Positions 24,601 through 36,769 of a stretch of DNA of 64,000 bases are shown in pieces. Position 1 is the first letter of the stretch. Each line of letters opens with the position of its first letter. A program made the position numbers and the translations under genes. The stretch comes from Petrolisthes cinctipes (Eukaryota; Arthropoda; Malacostraca; Decapoda; Porcellanidae). The notes under the pieces are model-generated. The model was not told the DNA's origin. It made no database searches and saw only the letters and a list, made by a program, of their open reading frames with translations. The stretch spans positions 2,262,001 through 2,326,000 of the forward strand of contig JAWQEG010000490.1 of the NCBI GenBank assembly GCA_033782935.1, in the 5' to 3' direction.

Positions 24601-25167
24601 GAAGATGCATGCACATATCGACTTTTGGGCACCTAAAAGATCGATTTTCAGTATGTTTTTGGACTGTATTTTGAAAATACTCTAACACGGAGTAGGCATG
24701 TACAGATACCTTCTGGGACCTCTAAATATCGAATTTTCGGGTGTTTTGTGACTGAATTTGAGATATCGATTTTTTGGCACCTAAAATGTCGATTTTTAGC
24801 ATGTTTTTTAGCCTATATTTTAAAAATATTCTAGCACTGTGTAGGCATATACAGATTGCTTCTGGGACCCCAAAATATTGAATTTTCGGGTGTTTTGAGC
24901 ATGAATTTGAGATATAAACGGGTACAGAAGATACATGCACATATTGACTTTGGGCACCAAAAATATCGATTTTCAGCATGTTTTGGGCCTGTATTTTGAA
25001 AATACTCTAACACGGAGTAGGCATGTACAGATCGCTTCTGGGACCCCAAAATATCGAATTTTCGGGTGTTTAGGGCCAGAATTTGAGATATAAACGGGTA
25101 CAGAAGATGCATGCACATATCGACTTTTGGGCACCTAAAAGATCGATTTTCAGTATGTTTTGGGCCT

Positions 25168-28100
25168 GTATTTTGAAAATATTCTAACACGGAGTAGGCA
25201 TGTACAGATTGCTTCTGGGACCCCAAAATATTGAATTTTCGGGTGTTTTGAGCCTGAATTTGAGATATAAACGGGTACTGAAGATGCATGCACATATCGA
25301 CTTTTGTGCACCTAAAAGATCGATTTTCAGTATGTTTTGAGCATGTATTTTGAAAATACTCTAACACGGAGTAGGCATGTACAGATCGCTTCTGGGACCC
25401 CTAAATATCGAATTTTCGGGTGTTTTGGGACTGAATTTGAAATATCGACTTTTTAGCACCTAAATGATCGATTTTTAGCATGTTTTTAGCCTATATTTTG
25501 AAAATATTCTAGCACTGAGTAGGCATGTACAGATTGCTTCTGGGACCCCAAAATATTGAATTTTCGGGTGTTTTGAGCCAGAATTTGAGATATAAACGGG
25601 TACAGAAGATGCATGCACATATCGACTTTTTTGCACCTAAAAGATCGATTTTCAGTATGTTTTTGGACTGTATTTTGAAAATACTCTAACACGGAGTAGG
25701 CATGTACAGATACCTTCTGGGACCTCTAAATATCGAATTTTCGGGTGTTTTGTGACTGAATTTGAGATATCGATTTTTTGGCACGTAAAATGTCGATTTT
25801 TAGCATGTTTTTTAGCCTATATTTTAAAAATATTCTAGCACTGTGTAGGCATGTACAGATTGCTTCTGGGACCCCAAAATATTGAATTTTCGGGTGTTTT
25901 GAGCCTGAATTTGAGATATAAACGGGTACAGAAGATATATGCACATATTGACTTTGGGCACCAAAAATATCGATTTTCAGCATGTTTTGGGCCAGAATTT
26001 TGAAAATACTCTAACACGGAGTAGGCATGTACAGATCGCTTCTGGGACCCCAAAATATCAAATTTTCGGGTGTTTAGGGCCAGAATTTGAGATATAAACG
26101 GGTACAGAAGATGCATGCACATATCGACTTTTGGGCACCTAAAAGATCGATTTTCAGTATGTTTTTGGCCTGTATTTTGAAAATACTCTAACACGGAGTA
26201 GGCATGTACAGATTGCTTCTGGGACCCCAAAATATTGAATTTTCGGGTGTTTTGAGCCTGAATTTGAGATATAAACGGGTACTGAAGATGCATGCACATA
26301 TCGACTTTTGTGCACCTAAAAGATCGATTTTCAGTATGTTTTGAGCATGTATTTTGAAAATACTCTAACACGGAGTAGGCATGTACAGATCGCTTCTGGG
26401 ACCCCTAAATATCGAATTTTCGGGTGTTTTGGGACTGAATTTGAGATATCGACTTTTTAGCACCTAAAAGATCGATTTTTAGCATGTTTTTAGCCTATAT
26501 TTTGAAAATATTCTAGCAATGAGTAGGCATGTACAGATTGCTTCTGGGACCCCAAAATATTGAATTTTCGGGTGTTTTGAGCCAGAATTTGAGATATAAA
26601 CGGGTACAGAAGATGCATGCACATATCGACTTTTGGGCACCTAAAAGATCGATTTTCAGTATGTTTTTGGCCTGTATTTTGAAAATACTCTAACACGGAG
26701 TAGGCATGTACAGATGCCTTCTGGGACCTCTAACTATCGAATTTTCGGGTGTTTTGGGACTGAATTTGAGATATCAATTTTTTGGCACCTAAAATGACGA
26801 TTTTTAACATGTTTTTAGCCTATATTTTGAAAATATTCTAGCACTGTGTAGGCATGTACAGATTGCTTCTGGGACCCCAAAATATTGAATTTTCGGGTGT
26901 TTTGAGCCTGAATTTGAGATATAAACGGGTACTGAAGATGAATGCACATATCGACTTTTGTGCAACTAAAAGATCGATTTTCAGTATGTTTTGAGCATGT
27001 ATTTTGAAAATACTCTAACACGGAGTAGGCATGTACAGATCGCTTCTGGGACCCCTAAATATCGAATTTTCGGGTGTTTTGGGACTGAATTTGAGATATC
27101 GACTTTTTGGCATCTAAAAGATCGATTTTTAGCATGTTTTTAGCCTATATTTTGAAAATATTCTAGCACTCTGTAGGCATGTACAGATCGCTTCTGGGAC
27201 CCCAAAATATCGAATTTTCGGGTTTTTAGGGCCAGAATTTGAGATATAAACGGGTACAGAAGATGCATGCACATATCGACTTTTGGGCACCTAAAAGATC
27301 GATTTTCAGTATGTTTTGGGCCTGAATTTTGAAAATACTCTAACACGGAGTAGGCATGTACAGATTGCTTCTGGGACCCCAAAATATTGAATTTTATGGT
27401 GTTTTGAGCCTGAATTTGAGATATAAACGGGTACTGAAGATGCATGCACATATCGACTTTTGTGCACCTAAAAGATCGATTTTCAGTATGTTTTGAGCAT
27501 GTATTTTGAAAATATTCTAACACGGAGTAGGCATGTACAGATTGCTTCTGGGACCCCAAAATATTGAATTTTCGGGTGTTTTGAGCCTGAATTTGAGATA
27601 TAAACGGGTACTGAAGATGCATGCACATATCGACTTTTGTGCACCTAAAAGATCGATTTTCAGTATGTTTTGAGCATGTATTTTGAAAATACTCTAACAC
27701 GGAGTAGGCATGTACAGATCGCTTCTGGGACCCCTAAATATCGAATTTTCGGGTGTTTTGGGACTGAATTTGAAATATCGACTTTTTAGCACCTAAATGA
27801 TCGATTTTTAGCATGTTTTTAGCCTATATTTTGAAAATATTCTAGCACTGAGTAGGCATGTACAGATTGCTTCTGGGACCCCAAAATATTGAATTTTCGG
27901 GTGTTTTGAGCCAGAATTTGAGATATAAACGGGTACAGAAGATGCATGCACATATCGACTTTTGTGCACCTAAAAGATCGATTTTCAGTATGTTTTTGGA
28001 CTGTATTTTGAAAATACTCTAACACGGAGTAGGCATGTACAGATACCTTCTGGGACCTCTAAATATCGAATTTTCGGGTGTTTTGTGACTGAATTTGGGA

Positions 28101-31100
28101 TATCGATTTTTTGGCACGTAAAATGTCGATTTTTAGCATGTTTTTTAGCCTATATTTTAAAAATATTCTAGCACTGTGTAGGCATGTACAGATTGCTTCT
28201 GGGACCCCAAAATATTGAATTTTCGGGTGTTTTGAGCCTGAATTTGAGATATAAACGGGTACAGAAGATACATGCACATATTGACTTTGGGCACCAAAAA
28301 TATCGATTTTCAGCATGTTTTGGGCCAGAATTTTGAAAATACTCTAACACGGAGTAGGCATGTACAGATCGCTTCTGGGACCCCAAAATATCAAATTTTC
28401 GGGTGTTTAGGGCCAGAATTTGAGATATAAACGGGTACAGAAGATGCATGCACATATCGACTTTTGGGCACCTAAAAGATCGATTTTCAGTATGTTTTTG
28501 GCCTGTATTTTGAAAATACTCTAACACGGAGTAGGCATGTACAGATTGCTTCTGGGACCCCAAAATATTGAATTTTCGGGTGTTTTGAGCCTGAATTTGA
28601 GATATAAACGGGTACTGAAGATGCATGCACATATCGACTTTTGTGCACCTAAAAGATCGATTTTCAGTATGTTTTGAGCATGTATTTTGAAAATACTCTA
28701 ACACGGAGTAGGCATGTACAGATCGCTTCTGGGACCCCTAAATATCGAATTTTCGGGTGTTTTGGGACTGAATTTGAGATATCGACTTTTTAACACCTAA
28801 AAGATCGATTTTTAGCTTGTTTTTAGCCTATATTTTGAAAATATTCTAGCAATGAGTAGGCATGTACAGATTGCTTCTGGGACCCCAAAATATTGAATTT
28901 TCGGGTGTTTTGAGCCAGAATTTGAGATATAAACGGGTACAGAAGATGCATGCACATATCGACTTTTGGGCACCTAAAAGATCGATTTTCAGTATGTTTT
29001 TGGCCTGTATTTTGAAAATACTCTAACGCGGAGTAGGCATGTACAGATGCCTTCTGGGACCTCTAACTATCGAATTTTCGGGTGTTTTGGGACTGAATTT
29101 GAGATATCAATTTTTTGGCACCTAAAATGACGATTTTTAACATGTTTTTAGCCTATATTTTGAAAATATTCTAGCACTGTGTAGGCATGTACAGATTGCT
29201 TCTGGGACCCCAAAATATTGAATTTTCGGGTGTTTTGAGCCTGAATTTGAGATATAAACGGGTACTGAAGATGAATGCACATATCGACTTTTGTGCAACT
29301 AAAAGATCGATTTTCAGTATGTTTTGAGCATGTATTTTGAAAATACTCTAACACGGAGTAGGCATGTACAGATCGCTTCTGGGACCCCTAAATATCGAAT
29401 TTTCGGGTGTTTTGGGACTGAATTTGAGATATCGACTTTTTGGCATCTAAAAGATCGATTTTTAGCATGTTTTTAGCCTATATTTTGAAAATATTCTAGC
29501 ACTCTGTAGGCATGTACAGATCGCTTCTGGGACCCCAAAATATCGAATTTTCGGGTGTTTAGGGCCAGAATTTGAGATATAAACGGGTACAGAAGATGCA
29601 TGCACATATCGACTTTTGGGCACCTAAAAGATCGATTTTCAGTATGTTTTGGGCCTGAATTTTGAAAATACTCTAACACGGAGTAGGCATGTACAGATTG
29701 CTTCTGGGACCCCAAAATATTGAATTTTCGGGTGTTTTGAGCCTGAATTTGAGATATAAACGGGTACTGAAGATGCATGCACATATCGACTTTTGTGCAC
29801 CTAAAAGATCGATTTTCAGTATGTTTTGAGCATGTATTTTGAAAATATTCTAACACGGAGTAGGCATGTACAGATTGCTTCTGGGACCCCAAAATATTGA
29901 ATTTTCGGGTGTTTTGAGCCTGAATTTGAGATATAAACGGGTACTGAAGATGCATGCACATATCGACTTTTGTGCACCTAAAAGATCGATTTTCAGTATG
30001 TTTTGAGCATGTATTTTGAAAATACTCTAACACGGAGTAGGCATGTACAGATCGCTTCTGGGACCCCTAAATATCGAATTTTCGGGTGTTTTGGGACTGA
30101 ATTTGAAATATCGACTTTTTAGCACCTAAATGATCGATTTTTAGCATGTTTTTAGCCTATATTTTGAAAATATTCTAGCACTGAGTAGGCATGTACAGAT
30201 TGCTTCTGGGACCCCAAAATATTGAATTTTCGGGTGTTTTGAGCCAGAATTTGAGATATAAACGGGTACAGAAGATGCATGCACATATCGACTTTTGGGC
30301 ACCTAAAAGATCGATTTTCAGTATGTTTTTGGACTGTATTTTGAAAATACTCTAACACGGAGTAGGCATGTACAGATACCTTCTGGGACCTCTAAATATC
30401 GAATTTTCGGGTGTTTTGTGACTGAATTTGAGATATCGATTTTTTGGCACCTAAAATGTCGATTTTTAGCATGTTTTTTAGCCTATATTTTAAAAATATT
30501 CTAGCACTGTGTAGGCATGTACAGATTGCTTCTGGGACCCCAAAATATTGAATTTTCGGGTGTTTTGAGCCTGAATTTGAGATATAAACGGGTACAGAAG
30601 ATACATGCACATATTGACTTTGGGCACCAAAAATATCGATTTTCAGCATGTTTTGGGCCTGAATTTTGAAAATACTCTAACACGGAGTAGGCATGTACAG
30701 ATCGCTTCTGGGACCCCAAAATATCGAATTTTCGGGTGTTTAGGGCCAGAATTTGAGATATAAACGGGTACAGAAGATGCATGCACATATCGACTTTTGG
30801 GCACCTAAAAGATCAATTTTCAGTATGTTTTGAGCATGTATTTTGAAAATACTCTAACACGGAGTAGGCATGTACAGATCGCTTCTGGGACCCCTAAATA
30901 TCGAATTTTCGGGTGTTTTGGGACTGAATTTGAGATATCGACTTTTTAGCACCTAAAAGATCGATTTTTAGCATGTTTTTAGCCTATATTTTGAAAATAT
31001 TCTAGCACTGAGTAGGCATGTACAGATTGCTTCTGGGACCCCAAAATATTGAATTTTCGGGTGTTTTGAGCCAGAATTTGAGATATAAACGGGTACAGAA

Positions 31101-32090
31101 GATGCATGCACATATCGACTTTTGGGCACCTAAAAGATCGATTTTCAGTATGTTTTTGGCCTGTATTTTGAAAATACTCTAACACGGAGTAGGCATGTAC
31201 AGATGCCTTCTGGGACCTCTAACTATCGAATTTTCGGGTGTTTTGGGACTGAATTTGAGATATCGATTTTTTGGCACCTAAAATGACGATTTTTAACATG
31301 TTTTTAGCCTATATTTTGAAAATATTCTAGCACTGTGTAGGCATGTACAGATTGCTTCTGGGACCCCAAAATATTGAATTTTCGGGTGTTTTGAGCCTGA
31401 ATTTGAGATATAAACGGGTACTGAAGATGAATGCACATATCGACTTTTGTGCACCTAAAAGATCGATTTTCAGTATGTTTTGAGCATGTATTTTGAAAAT
31501 ACTCTAACACGGAGTAGGCATGTACAGATCGCTTCTGGGACCCCTAAATATCGAATTTTCGGGTGTTTTGGGACTGAATTTGAGATATCGACTTTTTGGC
31601 ATCTAAAAGATCGATTTTTAGCATGTTTTTAGCCTATATTTTGAAAATATTCTAGCACTCTGTAGGCATGTACAGATCGCTTCTGGGACCCCAAAATATC
31701 GAATTTTCGGGTGTTTAGGGCCAGAATTTGAGATATAAACGGGTACAGAAGATGCATGCACATATCGACTTTTGGGCACCTAAAAGATCGATTTTCAGTA
31801 TGTTTTGGGCCTGAATTTTGAAAATACTCTAACACGGAGTAGGCATGTACAGATTGCTTCTGGGACCCCAAAATATTGAATTTTCGGGTGTTTTGAGCCT
31901 GAATTTGAGATATAAACGGGTACTGAAGATGCATGCACATATCGACTTTTGTGCACCTAAAAGATCGATTTTCAGTATGTTTTGAGCATGTATTTTGAAA
32001 ATACTCTAACACGGAGTAGGCATGTACAGATCGCTTCTGGGACCCTTAAATATCGAATTTTCGGGTGTTTTGGGACTGAATTTGAGATAT
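25168..32090 (+). repeat. 2333-bp 14-mer higher-order repeat, three copies, the third shortened to 1979 bp
   Basis: Anchors from 25381 to 27714 give 148, 177, 149, 176, 177, 177, 148, 177, 148, 177, 148, 177, 177 and 177 bp, total 2333: S-L-S-L-L-L-S-L-S-L-S-L-L-L. The marker GAATTTGAAATATCG with CACCTAAATGATCG recurs at 25436, 27769 and 30102. Copies 1 and 2 share CACGTAAAATG and AGCAATGAGTAGG. In copy 3 the equivalent TCGACTTTTTAGC comes 1979 bp after 30111 (at 32090), exactly 2 x 177 bp short. One long monomer is missing near 30815 and another near 31850. Private changes mark single copies, such as TTTTAACACC at 28790 and TAACGCGG at 29025 in copy 2. Confidence 0.9.
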
Positions 32091-32539
32091 CGACTTTTTA
32101 GCACCTAAAAGATCGATTTTTAGCATGTTTTTAGCCTATATTTTGAAAATATTCTAGCACTGAGTAGGCATGTACAGATTGCTTCTGGGACCCCAAAATA
32201 TTGAATTTTCGGGTGTTTTGAGCCTGAATTTGAGATATAAACGGGTACAGAAGATACATGCACATATTGACTTTGGGCACCAAAAATATCGATTTTCAGC
32301 ATGTTTTGGGCCTGAATTTTGAAAATACTCTAACACGGAGTAGGCATGTACAGATCGCTTTTGGGACCCCAAAATATCGAATTTTCGGGTGTTTAGGGCC
32401 AGAATTTGAGATATAAACATGTACAGAAGATGCATGCACATATCGACTTTTGGGCACCTAAAAGATCGATTTTCAGTATGTTTTTGGCCTGTATTTTGAA
32501 AATACTCTAACACGGAGTAGGCATGTACAGATACCTTCT

Positions 32540-33547
32540 GGGACCTCTAAATATCGAATTTTCGGGTGTTTTGGGACTGAATTTGAGATATCGATTTTTT
32601 GGCACCTAAAATGTCGATTTTTAGCATGTTTTTAGCCTATATTTTGAAAATATTCTAGCACTGTGTAGGCATGTACAGATTGCTTCTGGGACCCCAAAAT
32701 ATTGAATTTTCGGGTGTTTTGAGCCTGAATTTGAGATATAAACGGGTACAAAAGATACATGCACATATTGACTTTGGGCATCTAAAATATCGATTTTCAG
32801 CATGTTTTAGGCCTGTATTTTGAAAATACTCTAACACTGAGTAGGCATGTACAGATTGCTTCTGGGACCCCAAAATATTTAATTTTCGGGTGTTTTGAGC
32901 CTGAATTTGAGATATAAACGGGTACTGAAGATGCATGCACATATCGACTTTTGGGCACCTAAAAGATCGATTTTCAGTATGTTTTGAGCATGTATTTTGA
33001 AAATACTCAAACACGGAATAGGCATGTACAGATCGCTTTTGGGACCTCTAAATATCGAATTTTCGGGTGTTTTGGGACTGAATTTGAGATATCGATTTTT
33101 TGGCACCTAAAATGTCGATTTTTAGCATGTTTTTAGCCTATATTTTGAAAATATTCTAGCACTGTGTAGGCATGTACAGATTGCTTCTGGGACCCCAAAA
33201 TATTGAATTTTCGGGTGTTTTGAGCCTGAATTTGAGATATAAACGGGTACAAAAGATACATGCACATATTGACTTTGGGCATCTAAAATATCGATTTTCA
33301 GCATGTTTTAGGCCTGTATTTTGAAAATACTCTAACACTGAGTAGGCATGTACAGATTGCTTCTGGGACCCCAAAATATTTAATTTTCGGGTGTTTTGAG
33401 CCTGAATTTGAGATATAAACGGGTACTGAAGATGCATGCACATATCGACTTTTGGGCACCTAAAAGATCGATTTTCAGTATGTTTTGAGCATGTATTTTG
33501 AAAATACTCAAACACGGAGTAGGCATGTACAGATCGCTTTTGGGACC
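32540..33547 (+). repeat. Recent tandem duplication of one 501-bp trimer
   Basis: Two Sb-L1b-L3 trimers are almost identical at an offset of 501 bp. Shared private markers are GGGTACAAAAGATAC (about 32744 and 33245), GTTTTAGGCCTG (about 32803 and 33304) and ATATTTAATTTTCGGG (about 32875 and 33376). A difference is ACGGAATAGG against ACGGAGTAGG at 33014 and 33515. The junction near 33035 joins an Sa start (GATCGCTTTTGGGACC) to Sb sequence (TCTAAATATCG), showing where the crossover fell. Confidence 0.88.
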
Positions 33548-34503
33548 CCTAAATATCGAATTTTCGGGTGTTTTGGGACTGAATTTGAGATATCGACTTT
33601 TTGGTATATAAAAGATAGATTTTTAGCATGTTTTTAGCCTATATTTTGAAAATATTCTAACACTGAGTAGGCATGTACAGATTGCTTCTGGGACCCCAAA
33701 ATATTGAATTTTCGGGTGTTTTGAGCCTGAATTTGAGATATAAACGGGTACAGAAGATACATGCACATATTGACTTTGGGCACCAAAAATATCGATTTTC
33801 AGCATGTTTTGGGCCTGAATTTTGAAAATACTCTAACACGGAGTAGGCATGTACAGATCGCTTCTGGGACCCCAAAATATCGAATTTTCGGGTGTTTAGG
33901 GCCAGAATTTGAGATATAAACGGGTACAGAAGATGCATGCACATATCGACTTTTGGTCACCTAAAAGATCGATTTTCAGTATGTTTTTGGCCTGTATTTT
34001 GAAAATACTCTAACACGGAGTAGGCATGTACAGATACCTTCTGGGACCTCTAAATATCGAATTTTCGGGTGTTTTGTGACTGAATTTGAGATATCGATTT
34101 TTTGGCACCTAAAATGTCGATTTTTAGCATGTTTTTTAGCCTATATATTTAAAATATTCTAACACTGTGTAGGCATGTACAGATTGCTTCTGGGACCCCA
34201 AAATATTGAATTTTCGGGTGTTTTGAGCCTGAATTTGAGATATAAACGGGTATTGAAGATGCATGCACATATCGACTTTTGTGCACCTAAAAGATCGATT
34301 TTCAGTATGTTTTGAGCATGTATTTTGAAAATACTCTAACACTGAGTAGGCATGTACAGATCGCTTCTGGGACCCCTAAATATCGAATTTTCGGGTGTTT
34401 TGGGACTGAATTTGAGATATCGACTTTTTGGCACCTAAAAGATCGATTTTTAGCATGTTTTTAGCCTATATTTTGAAAATATTCTAGCACTGAGTAGGCA
34501 TGT

Positions 34504-34670
34504 TCTGGGACCCCAAAATATCGAATTTTCGGGTGTTTAGGGCCACAATTTGAGATATAAACGGGTACAGAAGATGCATGCACATATCGACTTTTGGGCA
34601 CCTAAAAGATCGATTTTCAGTATGTTTTTGGCCTTTATTTTAAAAATACTCTAACACGGAGTAGGCATGT
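34504..34670 (+). repeat. L2 monomer missing its first 10 bp (167 bp)
   Basis: GCATGTTCTGGGACC replaces GCATGTACAGATCGCTTCTG, so the ACAGATCGCT anchor is gone. The rest is L2 (GTTTAGGGCC), directly after an Sa monomer. The expected L1a between them is missing, so this junction combines loss of a monomer with a small deletion. Confidence 0.8.
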
Positions 34671-36769
34671 ACAGATTGCTTCTGGGACCTTAAAATATTG
34701 AATTTTCGGGTGTTTTGAGCCTGAATTTGGATATAAACGGGTACTGAAGATGCATGCACATATCGACTTTTGTGCACCTAAAAGATCGATTTTCAGTATG
34801 TTTTGAGCATGTATTTTGAAAATACTCTAACACTGAGTAGGCATGTACAGATCGCTTCTGGGACACCTAAATATCGAATTTTCGGGTGTTTTGGGACTGA
34901 ATTTGAGATATCGACTTTTTAGCACCTAAAAGATCGATTTTTAGCATGTTTTTAGCCTATATTTTGAAAATATTCTAGCACTGAGTAGGCATGTACAGAT
35001 TGCTTCTGGGACCCCAAAATATTGAATTTTCGGGTGTTTTGAGCCAGAATTTGAGATATAAACGGGTACAGAAGATGCATGCACATATCGACTTTTGGGC
35101 ACCTAAAAGATCGATTTTCAGTATGTTTTTGGCCTGTATTTTGAAAATACTCTAACACGGAGTAGGCATGTACAGATGCCTTCTGGGACATCTAAATATC
35201 GAATTTTCGGGTGTTTTGGGACTGAATTTGAGATATCGATTTTTTGGCACCTAAAATGACGATTTTTAACATGTTTTTAGCCTATATTTTGAAAATATTA
35301 TAGCACTGTGTAGGCATGTACAGATTGCTTCTGGGACCCCAAAATATTGAATTTTCGGGTGTTTTGAGCCTGAATTTGAGATATAAACGGGTACAGAAGA
35401 TACATGCAGATATTGACTTTGGGCATCTAAAATATCGATTTTCAGCATGTTTTGGGCCTGTATTTTAAAAATACTCTAACACTGAGTAGGCATGTACAGA
35501 TTGCTTCTGGGACCCCAAAATATTTAATTTTCGGGTGTTTTGAGCCTGAATTTGAGATATAAACGGGTACTGAAGATGCATGCACATATCGACTTTTTTG
35601 CACCTAAAAGATCGATTTTCAGTATGTTTTGATCATGTATTTTGAAAATACTCTAACACGGAGTAGGCATGTACAGATCGCTTCTGGGACCCCTAAATAT
35701 CGAATTTTCGGGTGTTTTGGGACTGAATTTGAGATATCGACTTTTTGGCATCTAAAAGATCGATTTTTAGCATGTTTTTAGCCTATATTTTGAAAATATT
35801 CTAGCACTGAGTAGGCATGTACAGATTGCTTCTGGGACCGCAAAATATTGAATTTTCGGGTGTTTTGAGCCTGAATTTGAGATATAAACGGGTACAGAAG
35901 ATACATGCACATATTGACTTTGGGCACCAAAAATATCGATTTTCAGCATGTTTTGGGCCTGAATTTTGAAAATACTCTAACACGGAGTAGGCATGTACAG
36001 ATCGCTTCTGGGACCCCAAAATATTGAATTTTCGGGTGTTTAGGGCCAGAATTTGAGATATAAACGGGTACAGAAGATGCATGCACATATCGACTTTTGG
36101 GCACCTAAAAGATCGATTTTCAGTATGTTTTTGGCCTTTATTTTGAAAATACTCTAACACGGAGTAGGCATGTACAGATTGCTTCTGGGACCCCAAAATA
36201 TTGAATTTTCGGGTGTTTTGAGCCTGGATTTGAGATATAAACGGGTACTGAAGATGCATGCACATATCGACTTTTGTGCACCTAAAAGATCAATTTTCAG
36301 TATGTTTTTGGCCTGTATTTTGAAAATACTCTAACACGGAGTAGGCATGTACAGATCGCTTCTGGGACCCCTAAATATCGAATTTTCGGGTGTTTTGGGA
36401 CTGAATTTGAGATATCGACTTTTTAGCACCTAAAAGATCGATTTTTAGCATGTTTTTAGCCTATATTTTGAAAATATTCTAGCACTGAGTAGGCATGTAC
36501 AGATTGCTTCTGGGACCCCAAAATATTGAATTTTCGGGTGTTTTGAGCCAGAATTTGAGATATAAACGGGTACAGAAGATGCATGCACATATCGACTTTT
36601 GGGCACCTAAAAGATCGATTTTCAGTATGTTTTTGGCCTGTATTTTGAAAATACTCTAACACGGAGTAGGCATGTACAGATGCCTTCTGGGACCCCTCAA
36701 TATCGAATTTTCGGGTGTTTTGGGACTGAATTTGAGATATCGATTTTTTGGCACCTAAAATGTCGATTT

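Larger units (their letters stand above)
20075..25158 (+). repeat. 2506-bp 15-mer higher-order repeat, two tandem copies
   Basis: Sequence at a position in about 20075-22650 recurs 2506 bp further on. The unit equals five 501-bp trimers plus one base, the extra T in the variant Sb (CATGTTTTTTAGCC). Paired markers are GAATTTTCTGGTG (about 20221 and 22727), CATATACAGATTGC (about 22341 and 24847) and GTTTTGTGACTG (about 22236 and 24742). I noted only a handful of differences: ACAAGG against ACACGG at 21000, GAATTAGAG against GAATTTGAG at 21395, TTATAAAATAC against TTGAAAATAC at 22490, and GAGCATG against GAGCCTG at 24898. The copies therefore look more than 99% alike, a very recent duplication. 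Boundaries are uncertain by about 80 bp. Confidence 0.9.
32091..36769 (+). repeat. Mixed trimers between two amplified blocks
   Basis: The trimer rhythm holds but is broken in several places. It includes the 501-bp duplication at 32540-33547 and a 10-bp loss at a monomer start (34504). It also has a one-base loss at 34728-34733 (TTTGGATATAAACGG) and a TTGATCATG variant near 35629. Variant Sb with GTTTTGTGACTG occurs at 34070. At 35.2-36.7 kb there are two related hexamer stretches with ATGCAGATATTGAC (35405 and 36909), which look like relatives about 1.5 kb apart. No coding or RNA gene is visible. Confidence 0.8.
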
